Of a DNA stretch of 64,000 nt, positions 1 through 9,201 are shown in pieces. Made by a program: the position numbers and the translations under genes. The stretch's first letter is position 1. Each line of letters opens with the position of its first letter. Origin of the DNA: Bradyrhizobium sp. SSBR45G (lineage in GTDB: Bacteria > Pseudomonadota > Alphaproteobacteria > Rhizobiales > Xanthobacteraceae); the NCBI RefSeq assembly GCF_030159255.1, contig NZ_BSCT01000007.1, positions 62,001 to 126,000 of the forward strand, given 5' to 3'. The notes under the pieces are model-generated. The model searched no databases, had not been told where the DNA came from, and worked only from the letters and a program-made list of their open reading frames with translations.

Positions 1-1788
1 CGCTTGATCTCGACGTCGCTGGCGGCGGCCGCGCAGGTCCATCTCGCCGCAAGCCGCAAGCCGAGCGCACTGCGTGCGGTCCGCGTGCTGAACCTGATCT
101 TCCGCGGCAGCGTGCGCGCGCGTGCCGGCATGGGCGCGCAGGCCTATTTCGCGACGCTGGCGCTGTGCAGCGCCTATGACCGGATCGTACGCGAGGTGCC
201 GCGGCCCGAGACGATCGATAGCTTCGCGATCAATTTCGCGGTCGGCGTCGCCCACATGTATCGCGGCAACCTGCCGGTGGCGGCCCATTTCCTGACGGCG
301 GCTGCGGCATCGGGCGACGGCAACGCGCTGCGCAAGCTCGGCGCGGTCCATGCCCTGGCCGGCGATCACGTCCAGGCCGCCTCATGCTTCAAGGCCGCTG
401 TCACGCGCGATCCCCGCTCGGTGATGGCGCATCAGAACTACGCCGGCGGCTACGATCCGTCGACCTACACGCCGAGCGCCTGGGAGCTCGAGAATGCTGG
501 CGAACTGCTGATCTATGACAATCTGATCCAGCTCGGCGAGAACTTCTACCACCAGGGCCGCTACGACGACACGTTCCGCTGCTATCAGGCGGCGCTCGAT
601 CATCAGGATGCGCTGGCGCGCAAATGGTCGGTTCCCGACGCGCTGGTCCAGCGCATCGCCGCCACGAGCCGCATCTTCGATCCCGCGCTCCCGGTCCGGC
701 TGCTCGGCTACGAATGGGTGACGCTGATCGGCCATATCGGCTTCATCGATTGCCATTTGCGCATGGCCGCGCTCGGCATGCTGCCGCGGGCCAACACTGT
801 GCTGCTCGCCCCGCCCGCCAAGGTCGTCAACCAGCCGTTCCTCAGGCTGTTCGCGCCGCATGTGACGATCATCGAAGACCCGGCGCTCGTCGATGATCTC
901 CTGCCCTATCAGCGGCTGGTCGGCGACCAGTTCATCGCCGTTCGCGGCAAGGATGGCCTGGCCGAGCCGTGGGCGCACGCCGCATCGCGGGCGCAGGTCG
1001 CCTGGGCCGAGCAGCAGCGCGGACCGATCGTGAAGGTTCCATCCGAGCTCATGGCTGCGGGCGCGGCCAGGCTGCGCGCCGCGGGCATGACCGGCGACTG
1101 GTTCGTCGCGATGCACATCCGCGAGGGCGGCTATCACGGCGACGGTCCGGGCACGACGCGCCAGCATCGCTCCGCCAATGTCGGCGACTACCTCGCCGCC
1201 ATCGCCGCCATCACCGCGCGCGGCGGCACCGTGGTCCGTCTCGGCGACCGCAGCATGACGCCGCTCCGCGGCATGGCGGGCGTGTTCGACTACGCGCATA
1301 GCGACATCAAGTCGGCGGAGATGGACCTGTATCTCTGCGCGGCCGCGCGACTGTTCGTCGGCACGACCTCAGGCCTGACCACGGCCGTGCAGGCGCTGGG
1401 GACGCCGATGCTGCTGGTCAATTGCATCTCCAACGACTGCCAGTTCTGGCACGAGCGCACCGACTTCACGGTGCGTCCGGTCTACGACCGGCGGGCACGG
1501 CGCTATCTGTCGCTGCGCGAGACCTATCGCCAGCCGCTGCAGGCGCTGCTGATCGACACCGCCGTGCTGGCCCGCCATTGGCTCGAGATCCACCCCAATA
1601 CCGCACAGGACATCACGGCAGCCGTTCGCTACAAGCTCGATTGCCTGGACGGATCAGGCCGGTCGCTGCGCGAGGGCGGGCCCATGCTCGATCAATATCG
1701 CGCTGCTCTTGCCGACAATCCCTATAATTTCGGTGCCGCGCTACCAGTGCCCGACTTTCTCGATCGGCTTCCAGACCTGCTCGGATGA
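1..1788 (+). CDS. TPR-containing glycosyltransferase, TIGR04372-like (5' end outside window)
   Basis: The frame is open to the left edge and stops with TGA at 1786. The first start in the window is a TTG at 4, so the N-terminus may lie upstream. Roughly the first 200 residues are helical and TPR-like. The C-terminal two thirds resemble the TIGR04372 glycosyltransferase family, with a HIREGG motif near residue 371 counted from the TTG, a VVRLGD strand after it, and GTTSGL near residue 453, the kind of nucleotide-sugar-binding loop seen in GT-B folds. By family it should add a sugar to a cell-surface glycan or protein. No signal peptide is visible in the part present. It lies upstream of two secreted proteases and close to polysaccharide genes, but the acceptor cannot be told from sequence. 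Confidence 0.72.
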   Translation, partial: RLISTSLAAAAQVHLAASRKPSALRAVRVLNLIFRGSVRARAGMGAQAYFATLALCSAYDRIVREVPRPETIDSFAINFAVGVAHMYRGNLPVAAHFLTAAAASGDGNALRKLGAVHALAGDHVQAASCFKAAVTRDPRSVMAHQNYAGGYDPSTYTPSAWELENAGELLIYDNLIQLGENFYHQGRYDDTFRCYQAALDHQDALARKWSVPDALVQRIAATSRIFDPALPVRLLGYEWVTLIGHIGFIDCHLRMAALGMLPRANTVLLAPPAKVVNQPFLRLFAPHVTIIEDPALVDDLLPYQRLVGDQFIAVRGKDGLAEPWAHAASRAQVAWAEQQRGPIVKVPSELMAAGAARLRAAGMTGDWFVAMHIREGGYHGDGPGTTRQHRSANVGDYLAAIAAITARGGTVVRLGDRSMTPLRGMAGVFDYAHSDIKSAEMDLYLCAAARLFVGTTSGLTTAVQALGTPMLLVNCISNDCQFWHERTDFTVRPVYDRRARRYLSLRETYRQPLQALLIDTAVLARHWLEIHPNTAQDITAAVRYKLDCLDGSGRSLREGGPMLDQYRAALADNPYNFGAALPVPDFLDRLPDLLG

Positions 1789-1986
1789 ACACGCCGCCCG
1801 ACGGCCGTTCGATCAGTGCCCGGACGCGCCGCGCCCCGTCGTTTTCCGAATTCTTACGGTGCCCATTAACGTTCGGGCAAGACGAACAGCCTGATAGGTA
1901 ACAGCTGCACGGTTGCGAATCGCGTCGCGTGCAAATCGCAGCTTGCGATCCATGCGCCGTTGAGGCGAACAGCTGGGACTGAGGCC

Positions 1987-4866
1987 ATGCCGGAACAGCG
2001 TTCCACGACCGCGGACACCTCCGACGAACGCGTCGGCCCCCCTCCGTCGACTCCCGTCGAGCTTCCCGATGAGGCCGTCGAAGCCCAGCTCGCGCAGGGC
2101 GATTTCGCCGGCGTTGGCGCCGTCACGGCGGTGACATCAGGCGGATTGACGATCAATCTGCTGTTCGACACGGCGGCGATGAATGCGCCTGCGAGCTTCC
2201 GGGCCGGCATCCAGCAGGCGGCGGCGATCCTCACCTCGGTGATCTCGGATCACATCACGGTCAATCTCAAGATCGACTACAGCGGCACCGGCGGCGGCGC
2301 GGCGGCGGGTCCTGACGGCGGTCAGTGGATGACCTATTCCAGCGTCAGATCCAACCTGATCAATTACGCCAGTCCCGGCGACACCACCTTCAACGCCCTG
2401 CCCGCCGGATCCAGCATCCAGGGTCAATCCTACGTCGCCGTCTGGAATACGCAGCTGAAGCTGTGGAACGGGCTCGGCGCCAACGACACCACCACTGATG
2501 ACGGCAGCGCGACCTTCGCGACCGACATCAATCCCAACCTGCTGGTCGGCGTGGCGCTGCACGAGCTGACGCACGCCTTCGGCCGCGTGCCCTACGGGCC
2601 GCAGCCCGACATCTTCGATCTGTTCCGCTTCTCCAGCCCGGGCGTCCGGCTGATGAGCGGCGGTGCGACGGCGTCGACCGCGTATTTCTCCCTCGACGGC
2701 GGCACGACGAAGATCGGCGACTACGGGCAGTCCTCGGACCCCAGCGACTTCCTGAACAGCGGCGTGCAGGGCGGCAACGATCCCTTCAACGAGTTCTACA
2801 CCTACAGCACGCTGCAGACGCTGACGGCCGCGGACCTCAAGCAGATGGATGCACTCGGCTTCCATCTCATTTCCGCGACACCCGTCACGATCGAGGCGCT
2901 CGGATCGATCAGCCTGGTTCAGCTGGGCACGAGCTACTTCCTCAATCCGGTTGGCGGCGGCACCGGACCGGTGATCAAGTTCGGCGGCAGCACCGTTCAG
3001 CCCGGACAGCTGGGCGGCTGGGTCCCGATCGCGGCCGAGACCAGCGGCAGCGGCTATGAGGTCGCCTGGAAGATGACCGGCGCCGACCTCTATACGGTCT
3101 GGAACGTCGACAGCAACGGCAACTACACCGGCAACCCGATCGGCGGGCTTTCGGGAGGCGCGGCCGCGTTCGAGGCGTTCGAGACGACGTTCCATCAGGA
3201 CCTCAATGGCGACGGCACGATCGGCGTGCCGACGACCGTCATCGAGGCGATCGGCTCGACCAGCCTGGTCCAGGCGGGCAACGGCTACTTCCTCAATCCG
3301 GTCGGCGGCGGCACCGGGCCGCAGCTCAGGTTCGGCGGCGCCAACCTGGTCATCGGGCAGCTCGGCGGCTGGGCCCCGATCGGCGCCGACGTCGTCGGCA
3401 GCGGCTATCAGGTCGCCTGGAAGATGGCCGGTGCCGATCTCTACACGGTCTGGAACGTCGACAGCAGCGGCAACTACACTGGCAACCCGATTGCGGCCCT
3501 CAGCGGCAGCGACAGCGCGCTGGAAGCGCTCGAACCCAACCTCCACCAGGATCTCAACGGCGACGGCACGATCGGAATCCCGACCACTGTGATCGAGGCG
3601 CTGGGATCGACCAAGCTCGTCCAGTCCGGATCGAGCTATTATCTCAATCCGGTCGCCGGCGGCACCGGGCCGCAGATTTCGTTCGGCGGCAGCGTCGTCA
3701 CCGTCGGTCAGCTCGGCGGCTGGGCGCCGATCGGCGCCGACGTCGTCGGCAGCGGCTATCAGGTCGCCTGGAAGATGGCGGGCGCCGATCTCTACACGGT
3801 GTGGAACGTCGACAGCGGCGGCCACTACACCGGCAACCCGATCGGGGCCCTCAGCGGCAGCAACAGCGCGCTCGAAGCGCTCGAGCCCAACCTCCATCAG
3901 GATCTCAACGGCGACGGCACGATCGGAATCCCGACCACCGTGATCGAAGCGCTGGGGTCGACCAAGCTCGTCCAATCCGGATCGAGCTACTATCTGAATC
4001 CGGTGGCCGGCGGCACCGGGCCGCAGATCTCGTTCGGCGGCAGCGTCGTCACCGTCGGTCAGCTCGGCGGCTGGGCCCCGATCGGCGCCGATGTCGTCGG
4101 CAGCGGCTATCAAGTCGCCTGGAAGATGGCGGGCGCCGATCTCTACACGGTCTGGAACGTCGACAGCAGCGGCAACTACACCGGCAATCCGATCGCGGCG
4201 CTCAGCGGCAGTAACAGCACGTTCGAGGCGCTCGAAACCAATTTTCACCAGGATCTCAACGGCGACGGCACGATCGGCGTGCCCGCGCATGTCACGGCAG
4301 GCGCGCAGGCGATGGCGTCGGCCGGCGGCTCCGATGTGATCCTGACGCTCTCCGGGGGCTTCAGCGGTTATCTGATCGGCTTCGGCCATACCGGCGATCA
4401 GATCGACCTGAGCGGCATCGACGCGAATTCGCTGCAAACGCATTTCAACGCCGCGAACGGGCTGCTGTCGTTCAGCGACGGCACCAGCCGCGCATCGCTG
4501 CACCTGCTCGGCCCACTGTCGCAGGACAGCTTCCACTTCGCCGATGACGGCCAGGGCGGCACGATGATCTCCGGTGCCGTGGCTCCGGCCGATGGCCCCG
4601 CCCAGTCCGTCTCGTTGGCGGGGCACGACAGCTTCGTTTTCGCCGAGCATTTCGGCCGGGTCAGCATTGCCGACTTCACCCCGGGCAGCGACACGATCGT
4701 CGTCAGCCACGACGTGTTCGCGAGCCAGTCGGCTCTGTTGGCATCGCTCCACGACGACGCGGCCGGCAACGCCGTCATGACCGATGCGGCGCAGGACACG
4801 ATCACGCTCCAGCACGTCACGACGGCCGACCTGCTGGCCCATCTGTCGAGCTTCCACATCGTCTGA
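1987..4866 (+). CDS. secreted metalloprotease with four 117-residue repeats and a C-terminal export-type domain
   Basis: This 959-residue protein starts at the ATG at 1987; a TTG at 1960 would add nine residues. Residues 1-300 form a protease domain with HELTHAFGR (HExxH) at about 192, resembling the NF038122 metalloprotease group. The third zinc ligand is not at the usual HExxHxxGxxH position because a Pro stands there. Next come four tandem units of exactly 351 bp (2887, 3238, 3589 and 3940), each ending in an Asp-rich DLNGDGTIG loop that looks calcium binding. The last 190 residues are rich in Asp, Gly and Ser and end in SSFHIV. No Sec signal is visible. The C-terminus resembles type I secretion substrates, so export by an ABC/HlyD/TolC system is inferred; no transporter is nearby. 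The next gene shares the repeats and C-terminus. Confidence 0.8.
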   Translation: MPEQRSTTADTSDERVGPPPSTPVELPDEAVEAQLAQGDFAGVGAVTAVTSGGLTINLLFDTAAMNAPASFRAGIQQAAAILTSVISDHITVNLKIDYSGTGGGAAAGPDGGQWMTYSSVRSNLINYASPGDTTFNALPAGSSIQGQSYVAVWNTQLKLWNGLGANDTTTDDGSATFATDINPNLLVGVALHELTHAFGRVPYGPQPDIFDLFRFSSPGVRLMSGGATASTAYFSLDGGTTKIGDYGQSSDPSDFLNSGVQGGNDPFNEFYTYSTLQTLTAADLKQMDALGFHLISATPVTIEALGSISLVQLGTSYFLNPVGGGTGPVIKFGGSTVQPGQLGGWVPIAAETSGSGYEVAWKMTGADLYTVWNVDSNGNYTGNPIGGLSGGAAAFEAFETTFHQDLNGDGTIGVPTTVIEAIGSTSLVQAGNGYFLNPVGGGTGPQLRFGGANLVIGQLGGWAPIGADVVGSGYQVAWKMAGADLYTVWNVDSSGNYTGNPIAALSGSDSALEALEPNLHQDLNGDGTIGIPTTVIEALGSTKLVQSGSSYYLNPVAGGTGPQISFGGSVVTVGQLGGWAPIGADVVGSGYQVAWKMAGADLYTVWNVDSGGHYTGNPIGALSGSNSALEALEPNLHQDLNGDGTIGIPTTVIEALGSTKLVQSGSSYYLNPVAGGTGPQISFGGSVVTVGQLGGWAPIGADVVGSGYQVAWKMAGADLYTVWNVDSSGNYTGNPIAALSGSNSTFEALETNFHQDLNGDGTIGVPAHVTAGAQAMASAGGSDVILTLSGGFSGYLIGFGHTGDQIDLSGIDANSLQTHFNAANGLLSFSDGTSRASLHLLGPLSQDSFHFADDGQGGTMISGAVAPADGPAQSVSLAGHDSFVFAEHFGRVSIADFTPGSDTIVVSHDVFASQSALLASLHDDAAGNAVMTDAAQDTITLQHVTTADLLAHLSSFHIV
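2887..4290 (+). repeat. four in-frame tandem repeats of 351 bp
   Basis: The units begin at 2887, 3238, 3589 and 3940, spaced exactly 351 bp (117 codons). Each encodes an IEALGS-type opening, a GGGTGP turn, GQLGGW, a VAWKM..ADLYTVWN core and a closing DLNGDGTIG loop. The third and fourth units are nearly identical even at silent positions, which points to a recent duplication or gene conversion. Confidence 0.9.
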
Positions 4867-5160
4867 TTCGCCGGCGGCCCGCTCCAGGCAGGGCCGGGAT
4901 CGGCTACGGCATCACCGGTCCCTCCGCCGCATCCAGCCTGTACGGCCCCAGGGGCATCCGATCGCCGCCCGTTGGCAGGTATTCTCGCAGAGACGGCACA
5001 ATCCCGAGTTGAATTCGATCGGAGCGATCGAACCACGACATATGGCCGGCGCCGTCATTCTTCGGTACGATTTTATACAAGATCGCCGGGCATCAGGGCA
5101 CGATGCTTCAATTCAATCCCACCTGTCGGCCTCGCGGACAGGCCCACCATCGTTGCATGC

Positions 5161-8100
5161 ATGTTGTACGAATCTGACCGGGCCGAAGACATTTCGAATC
5201 GCTGGCGAGAAGCCGCTCAGTCCCTCATCTTCGATCCTGTTGCCGACGGTCATCACGACGGGCACCTGCAGCAACCGGCCGCCGACGCCAGCGCCGAGAC
5301 CTCCAAGCCGGCCTCCGCCATCGAGCAGGCGCCGGATGCGTGGGCTGAGCCGGCCGATCTTTCCCCCTCGCCGTCGGTGGCCGATCAGCCGATCAGCCCC
5401 CTCGCGCATGCCGATGACGAGACGACGCAGGTCACGCAGTTTTTCGGCCTGAGCGCGCATGCTGAAACGGTCGCGCAGGATGCGGCGCCCCCGACGGCCT
5501 GGACGGCCGTGCTCGGCGCGTCGTGGCAGTTCATCCAGGAGACGTCATTCACTTCGTCCCCGCCCCCTGCCAGCCATGTGTTCGCCGAAGCGGCCTCGGC
5601 CGTTGGACCGAGTATCGGCTCGATCGCGGCCGTGCTCTCGACCGGCGTCGAGATGTGGTACGGCGCCAGCGCATCGCTGCAGACCGTGTCGAGCAGCGGA
5701 GGCGGTGCGCCGGCGGAAGCCGCCCCCAACAGCGTGGTCCATGCCTCGCTTCAGGAGGCGGTGACGGAAGCCATCACGTCAGCGGCCATAGGACAAGGCG
5801 CGACGGGGGCCCAGGTTGTGCAGGCGCTCGGAGGCAACTCCACGGGCGTGACAGGGGCCGGCATCAAGATCGGCGTCCTCTCCAGCAGCTTCAACAATCT
5901 CGGCGGCGCCGCAGCCGACGAAGCCAGCGGCGCACTGCCGTCCGCGTCCCAGATCCAGATCCTGAAGGACATGACATCGGGCGGGACGGACGAAGGCCGT
6001 GCGATGATGCAGGTCATCCACGACATCGCGCCCGATGCGAGCCTCGCCTTCTACACGGCGTTCCAGAGCGAGCAGGACTTCGCCAACGGCATCATCGCGC
6101 TCGCCAATGCCGGCTGCAAGGTCATCGTCGACGATGTGAGCTATCCGGACGAGCCGTTCTTTCAGAACGGCATTGTCGCCCAGGCCATTCAGACCGTTGA
6201 GGCGATGGGCGTGACCTATGTCACGTCGGCGGGCAACAACGGCAGCGTTGCCTATCAGACATCCTGGACATCGACATCGGGCAGCATCGGCGGACGTTAC
6301 TATGCCGGGAACGCGCTGAGCTTCGGCGGCAACGTCGCGCAGACGATCACAGTCACCGCCGGAGCCCAACTGCTCGTGCAGTGGGACCAAGCTTTCGGCC
6401 AAGCCACGTCGAACCTCGCGATCAGCGTGTTCAAAGACGGGCAGTATCTCGGATACGTCGCCAATACTTCCCAGATTCCCTACATCGGGTTGCAGTTCGG
6501 AGTCTCCGGCACCTACCAGATCGTGATCGCCAGCACGGGATTTGCACCTCCGTCGACGATCAAGGAGATCCTTGCAGGCAACGGCGCCCCGGTCTCCATC
6601 GATGGCGCGAATGTTGGCACGGTGTTCGGTCACGCGATGACGCCGGGGGTGATCACCGTCGGAGCCGTCAACAGCGCCAACACGCCGGCCTTTGGCTCGA
6701 CACCGGTCTCGGAGAGCTTTTCGTCGTCGGGCGCCGGAACCGAGATCCTGTTCGCCAATGACGGCACGCGCCTCGCGACGCCGCTTCAGCTCAGCCCCGT
6801 CGCGGTCTCCGGCATCGACAACATCGCGACGTCGGTCACGGGACTGACCGACTTCTACGGAACGTCCGCGGCTGCCCCGACCGTCGCCGCGATCGCGGCC
6901 CTGATCCTGACCGCCAATCCGACGCTGAGTTCGAGCGCCGTCGAAGAGATCCTGCAGCAGACCGCCGTGCCGATGAGCAACCAGGCGGTGGCGGGTGTGG
7001 GCCTCGCTCAGATCAATCCTGCCGTCGGCTCCGCGCCGTATTTCGCCAACACCGTCATCGAGGCGCTCGGGTCGGTCAGCCTCACCCAGTACGGCGTCAT
7101 CTATGATCTCGTCGCTGGAAGCACGACCGTGGCGCTTCGGTACAGCGGCGCCAACGTGATCGTTCACCAGCTCAGCAACTGGATGCCGATCGGCGTTGAA
7201 GCCTACGGCAACGGCGGCTACGAGGTCGCGTGGAAATTCCAGGGCCAGGATCTCTACACGGTCTGGTACGTCGACAGCGGGGGCAACTATGTCGGCAACC
7301 CGATCAGCGGCGTCTCCGGCGGCTCGGCTGATTTCGAGACATTCGAGACGTCCTTCCACCAGGATCTGAATGGCGACGGCACGATTGGCTTGGCCAGCAC
7401 CGTCATCGAGGCGGTGGGGACGACCAGCCTCGTTCAGCTCGGCAATGGCTATTTCCTCAATCCCGTCGCTGGCGGAACCGGGCCGCAGGTCAAGTTTGGC
7501 GGCAGCGCCGTCGTGCCGGGACAATTGGGAGGCTGGACTGCGATCGCGGCGGAGGCCGTCGGCAGCGGCTATCAGATCGCCTGGAAGATGACCGGCGCCG
7601 ACCTCTACACCGTCTGGAACACCGACAGCAGCGGCAACTACACGGGCAATCCCATCGCCGCCGTCAGCGGCAGTAGCACCGCGCTGGAGCTGCTGGAGGT
7701 GAATTTCCACCAGGATCTGAACGGCGACGGCACGATCGGCGTTCCGAGCATGGTCATCGAATCCGCGGGATCCACCAGCCTGGTATTGTCCGGGTCGAGC
7801 TATTTCCTCAATCCCGTCGGCGGCGGTACCGGCCCTCAGGTCAAGTTCGGCGGCAGCGTCGTCGTTGCCGGACAGCTCAGCGGCTGGGAAGCCATCGGCG
7901 CCGAGGCCACGGCTGACGGCTACCAGGTCGCCTGGAAGATGGCGGGCGCCGACCTCTACGTGGTCTGGAATACCGATACCAACGGCAACTATGTGGGTGG
8001 CGCGACCGGCGCGGTTTCGGGCAGCTCTGCGTCGCTTGAAGCGCTCGAGACCACCTTCCACCAGGACCTCAACGGCGACGGCACGATCGGCATTCCGAGC

Positions 8101-9054
8101 GCCACTCAAGGCGGAACCGTCATCGAAACGCTGGGGTCGACGAGCCTGTCGTTGTCCGGCACCACCTATCTGATGGCTCCTGTCTCCGGCGGCTCCCAGG
8201 TCCAGGTCAAGTTCGGCGGCAGTGTCGTCGTCGCCGGACAGCTCGACGGCTGGGCTGCGATTGGCGCGGAGGCCACGGCCAGCGGCTACCAGGTCGCCTG
8301 GAAGATGGCCGGTGCCGACCTCTATGTGGTCTGGAACACCGACAGCAGCGGGAACTATGTCGGCGGCGCGACCGGCGCCGTATCCGGCAGCTCTGCGTCG
8401 CTCGAAGCCCTGGAGACCAGCTTCCACCAGGATTTGAATGGCGACGGCACGATCGGGATTCCGACCTCCAGCAGCTCCGCGCAGGCGAGCGCTCAGGCCG
8501 CAACGACCGCGAGCGCGACCGACCTGGTCTTCACATCGCCATCCTTCAGCGGCGAGCTGATCGGGTTCGGCGGCAGCGCCGCTCAGATCGACCTCAAGAG
8601 CGTCACGTTCGCCTCTCTGCAGGCGCATTTCGACGAGACCAGCGGGCTGCTGTCGTTGAGCGATGGCACCAACAGCGCGTCGCTGCACTTCGCCGGTGCA
8701 CTGTCGCAGGACAACTTCCGCTTCACCGCGGACGGCCAAGGCGGCACGCTGATCTCCGGCACGGCGGCGCCGGCAGCCGGCGCGGCGTCTTCATCGGTGT
8801 CGCTGCAGGGGCATGATACCTTCGTGTTCTCCGAGCATTTCGGTCAGGTGAGCGTTTCGGACTTCGCCCTGGGCACCGACAAGATCGTCTTCAGCGAGAG
8901 CGTCTTTGCCGACCAGTCCGCATTGCAGGCCGCGATCCATGACGATGCGGCCGGCAACGCCGTCATCACCGATGCCGCCCTGGACACCATCACAATCCAG
9001 CACGTGTCGACGGCCGAGCTGCTGTCGCACCTGTCGAGCTTCCATCTGGTCTGA
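5161..9054 (+). CDS. subtilase-like secreted protease with four repeats and a C-terminal export-type domain
   Basis: I place the start at ATG 5161 (1297 residues); a TTG at 4972 would add 63 residues of low plausibility. Residues about 230-630 look like an S8/S53-type serine peptidase, with GVLSSSF near 240, TDEGRAMMQ with a Glu at 278, an SAGNNG oxyanion-type segment, and GTSAAAP with the presumed nucleophile Ser569. In relatives as I recall them the first motif reads LSDSF with the catalytic Asp; here that residue is Ser242, so activity is uncertain. Four repeat units begin at 7054, 7402, 7753 and 8119. The third ends with a five-residue insertion. The final 190 residues match the C-terminal domain of the preceding metalloprotease and suggest type I secretion. 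The long N-terminal 230 residues have no recognised domain. Confidence 0.8.
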   Translation: MLYESDRAEDISNRWREAAQSLIFDPVADGHHDGHLQQPAADASAETSKPASAIEQAPDAWAEPADLSPSPSVADQPISPLAHADDETTQVTQFFGLSAHAETVAQDAAPPTAWTAVLGASWQFIQETSFTSSPPPASHVFAEAASAVGPSIGSIAAVLSTGVEMWYGASASLQTVSSSGGGAPAEAAPNSVVHASLQEAVTEAITSAAIGQGATGAQVVQALGGNSTGVTGAGIKIGVLSSSFNNLGGAAADEASGALPSASQIQILKDMTSGGTDEGRAMMQVIHDIAPDASLAFYTAFQSEQDFANGIIALANAGCKVIVDDVSYPDEPFFQNGIVAQAIQTVEAMGVTYVTSAGNNGSVAYQTSWTSTSGSIGGRYYAGNALSFGGNVAQTITVTAGAQLLVQWDQAFGQATSNLAISVFKDGQYLGYVANTSQIPYIGLQFGVSGTYQIVIASTGFAPPSTIKEILAGNGAPVSIDGANVGTVFGHAMTPGVITVGAVNSANTPAFGSTPVSESFSSSGAGTEILFANDGTRLATPLQLSPVAVSGIDNIATSVTGLTDFYGTSAAAPTVAAIAALILTANPTLSSSAVEEILQQTAVPMSNQAVAGVGLAQINPAVGSAPYFANTVIEALGSVSLTQYGVIYDLVAGSTTVALRYSGANVIVHQLSNWMPIGVEAYGNGGYEVAWKFQGQDLYTVWYVDSGGNYVGNPISGVSGGSADFETFETSFHQDLNGDGTIGLASTVIEAVGTTSLVQLGNGYFLNPVAGGTGPQVKFGGSAVVPGQLGGWTAIAAEAVGSGYQIAWKMTGADLYTVWNTDSSGNYTGNPIAAVSGSSTALELLEVNFHQDLNGDGTIGVPSMVIESAGSTSLVLSGSSYFLNPVGGGTGPQVKFGGSVVVAGQLSGWEAIGAEATADGYQVAWKMAGADLYVVWNTDTNGNYVGGATGAVSGSSASLEALETTFHQDLNGDGTIGIPSATQGGTVIETLGSTSLSLSGTTYLMAPVSGGSQVQVKFGGSVVVAGQLDGWAAIGAEATASGYQVAWKMAGADLYVVWNTDSSGNYVGGATGAVSGSSASLEALETSFHQDLNGDGTIGIPTSSSSAQASAQAATTASATDLVFTSPSFSGELIGFGGSAAQIDLKSVTFASLQAHFDETSGLLSLSDGTNSASLHFAGALSQDNFRFTADGQGGTLISGTAAPAAGAASSSVSLQGHDTFVFSEHFGQVSVSDFALGTDKIVFSESVFADQSALQAAIHDDAAGNAVITDAALDTITIQHVSTAELLSHLSSFHLV
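7054..8466 (+). repeat. four in-frame tandem repeats of 348-366 bp
   Basis: The units begin at 7054, 7402, 7753 and 8119 and encode the same module as the repeats at 2887-4290, each with VAWK..G.DLY.VW and DLNGDGTIG. They are more diverged from one another than those of the upstream gene. The first unit is the most different, and the spacing before the fourth is stretched by five codons. Confidence 0.88.
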
Positions 9055-9201
9055 CACCGGCCGCACCGCTGCCCCCAGCGTCGGCCGCTCGCAGCCGCAG
9101 TTGCAGGCGGGCGGCTTCCGTCCGCCGCGGGCAGATAACGGCTCGCGCACGGGCCGCTCTTGGCCTATACGGCGCCGAAACCGCCTGAGACCGTGAGTTT
9201 G

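Noticed and set aside
2887..8466. CRISPR-like array
   Set aside because: The repeats are 348-366 bp long, in frame and translated; there are no short repeats with unique spacers anywhere in the window.
2137..8739. Very long minus-strand open frames opposite the two protease genes
   Set aside because: They mirror the repeats of the plus-strand genes, are rich in Arg/Asp/Ala, and have no domain or ribosome site. They arise from GC-rich third positions.
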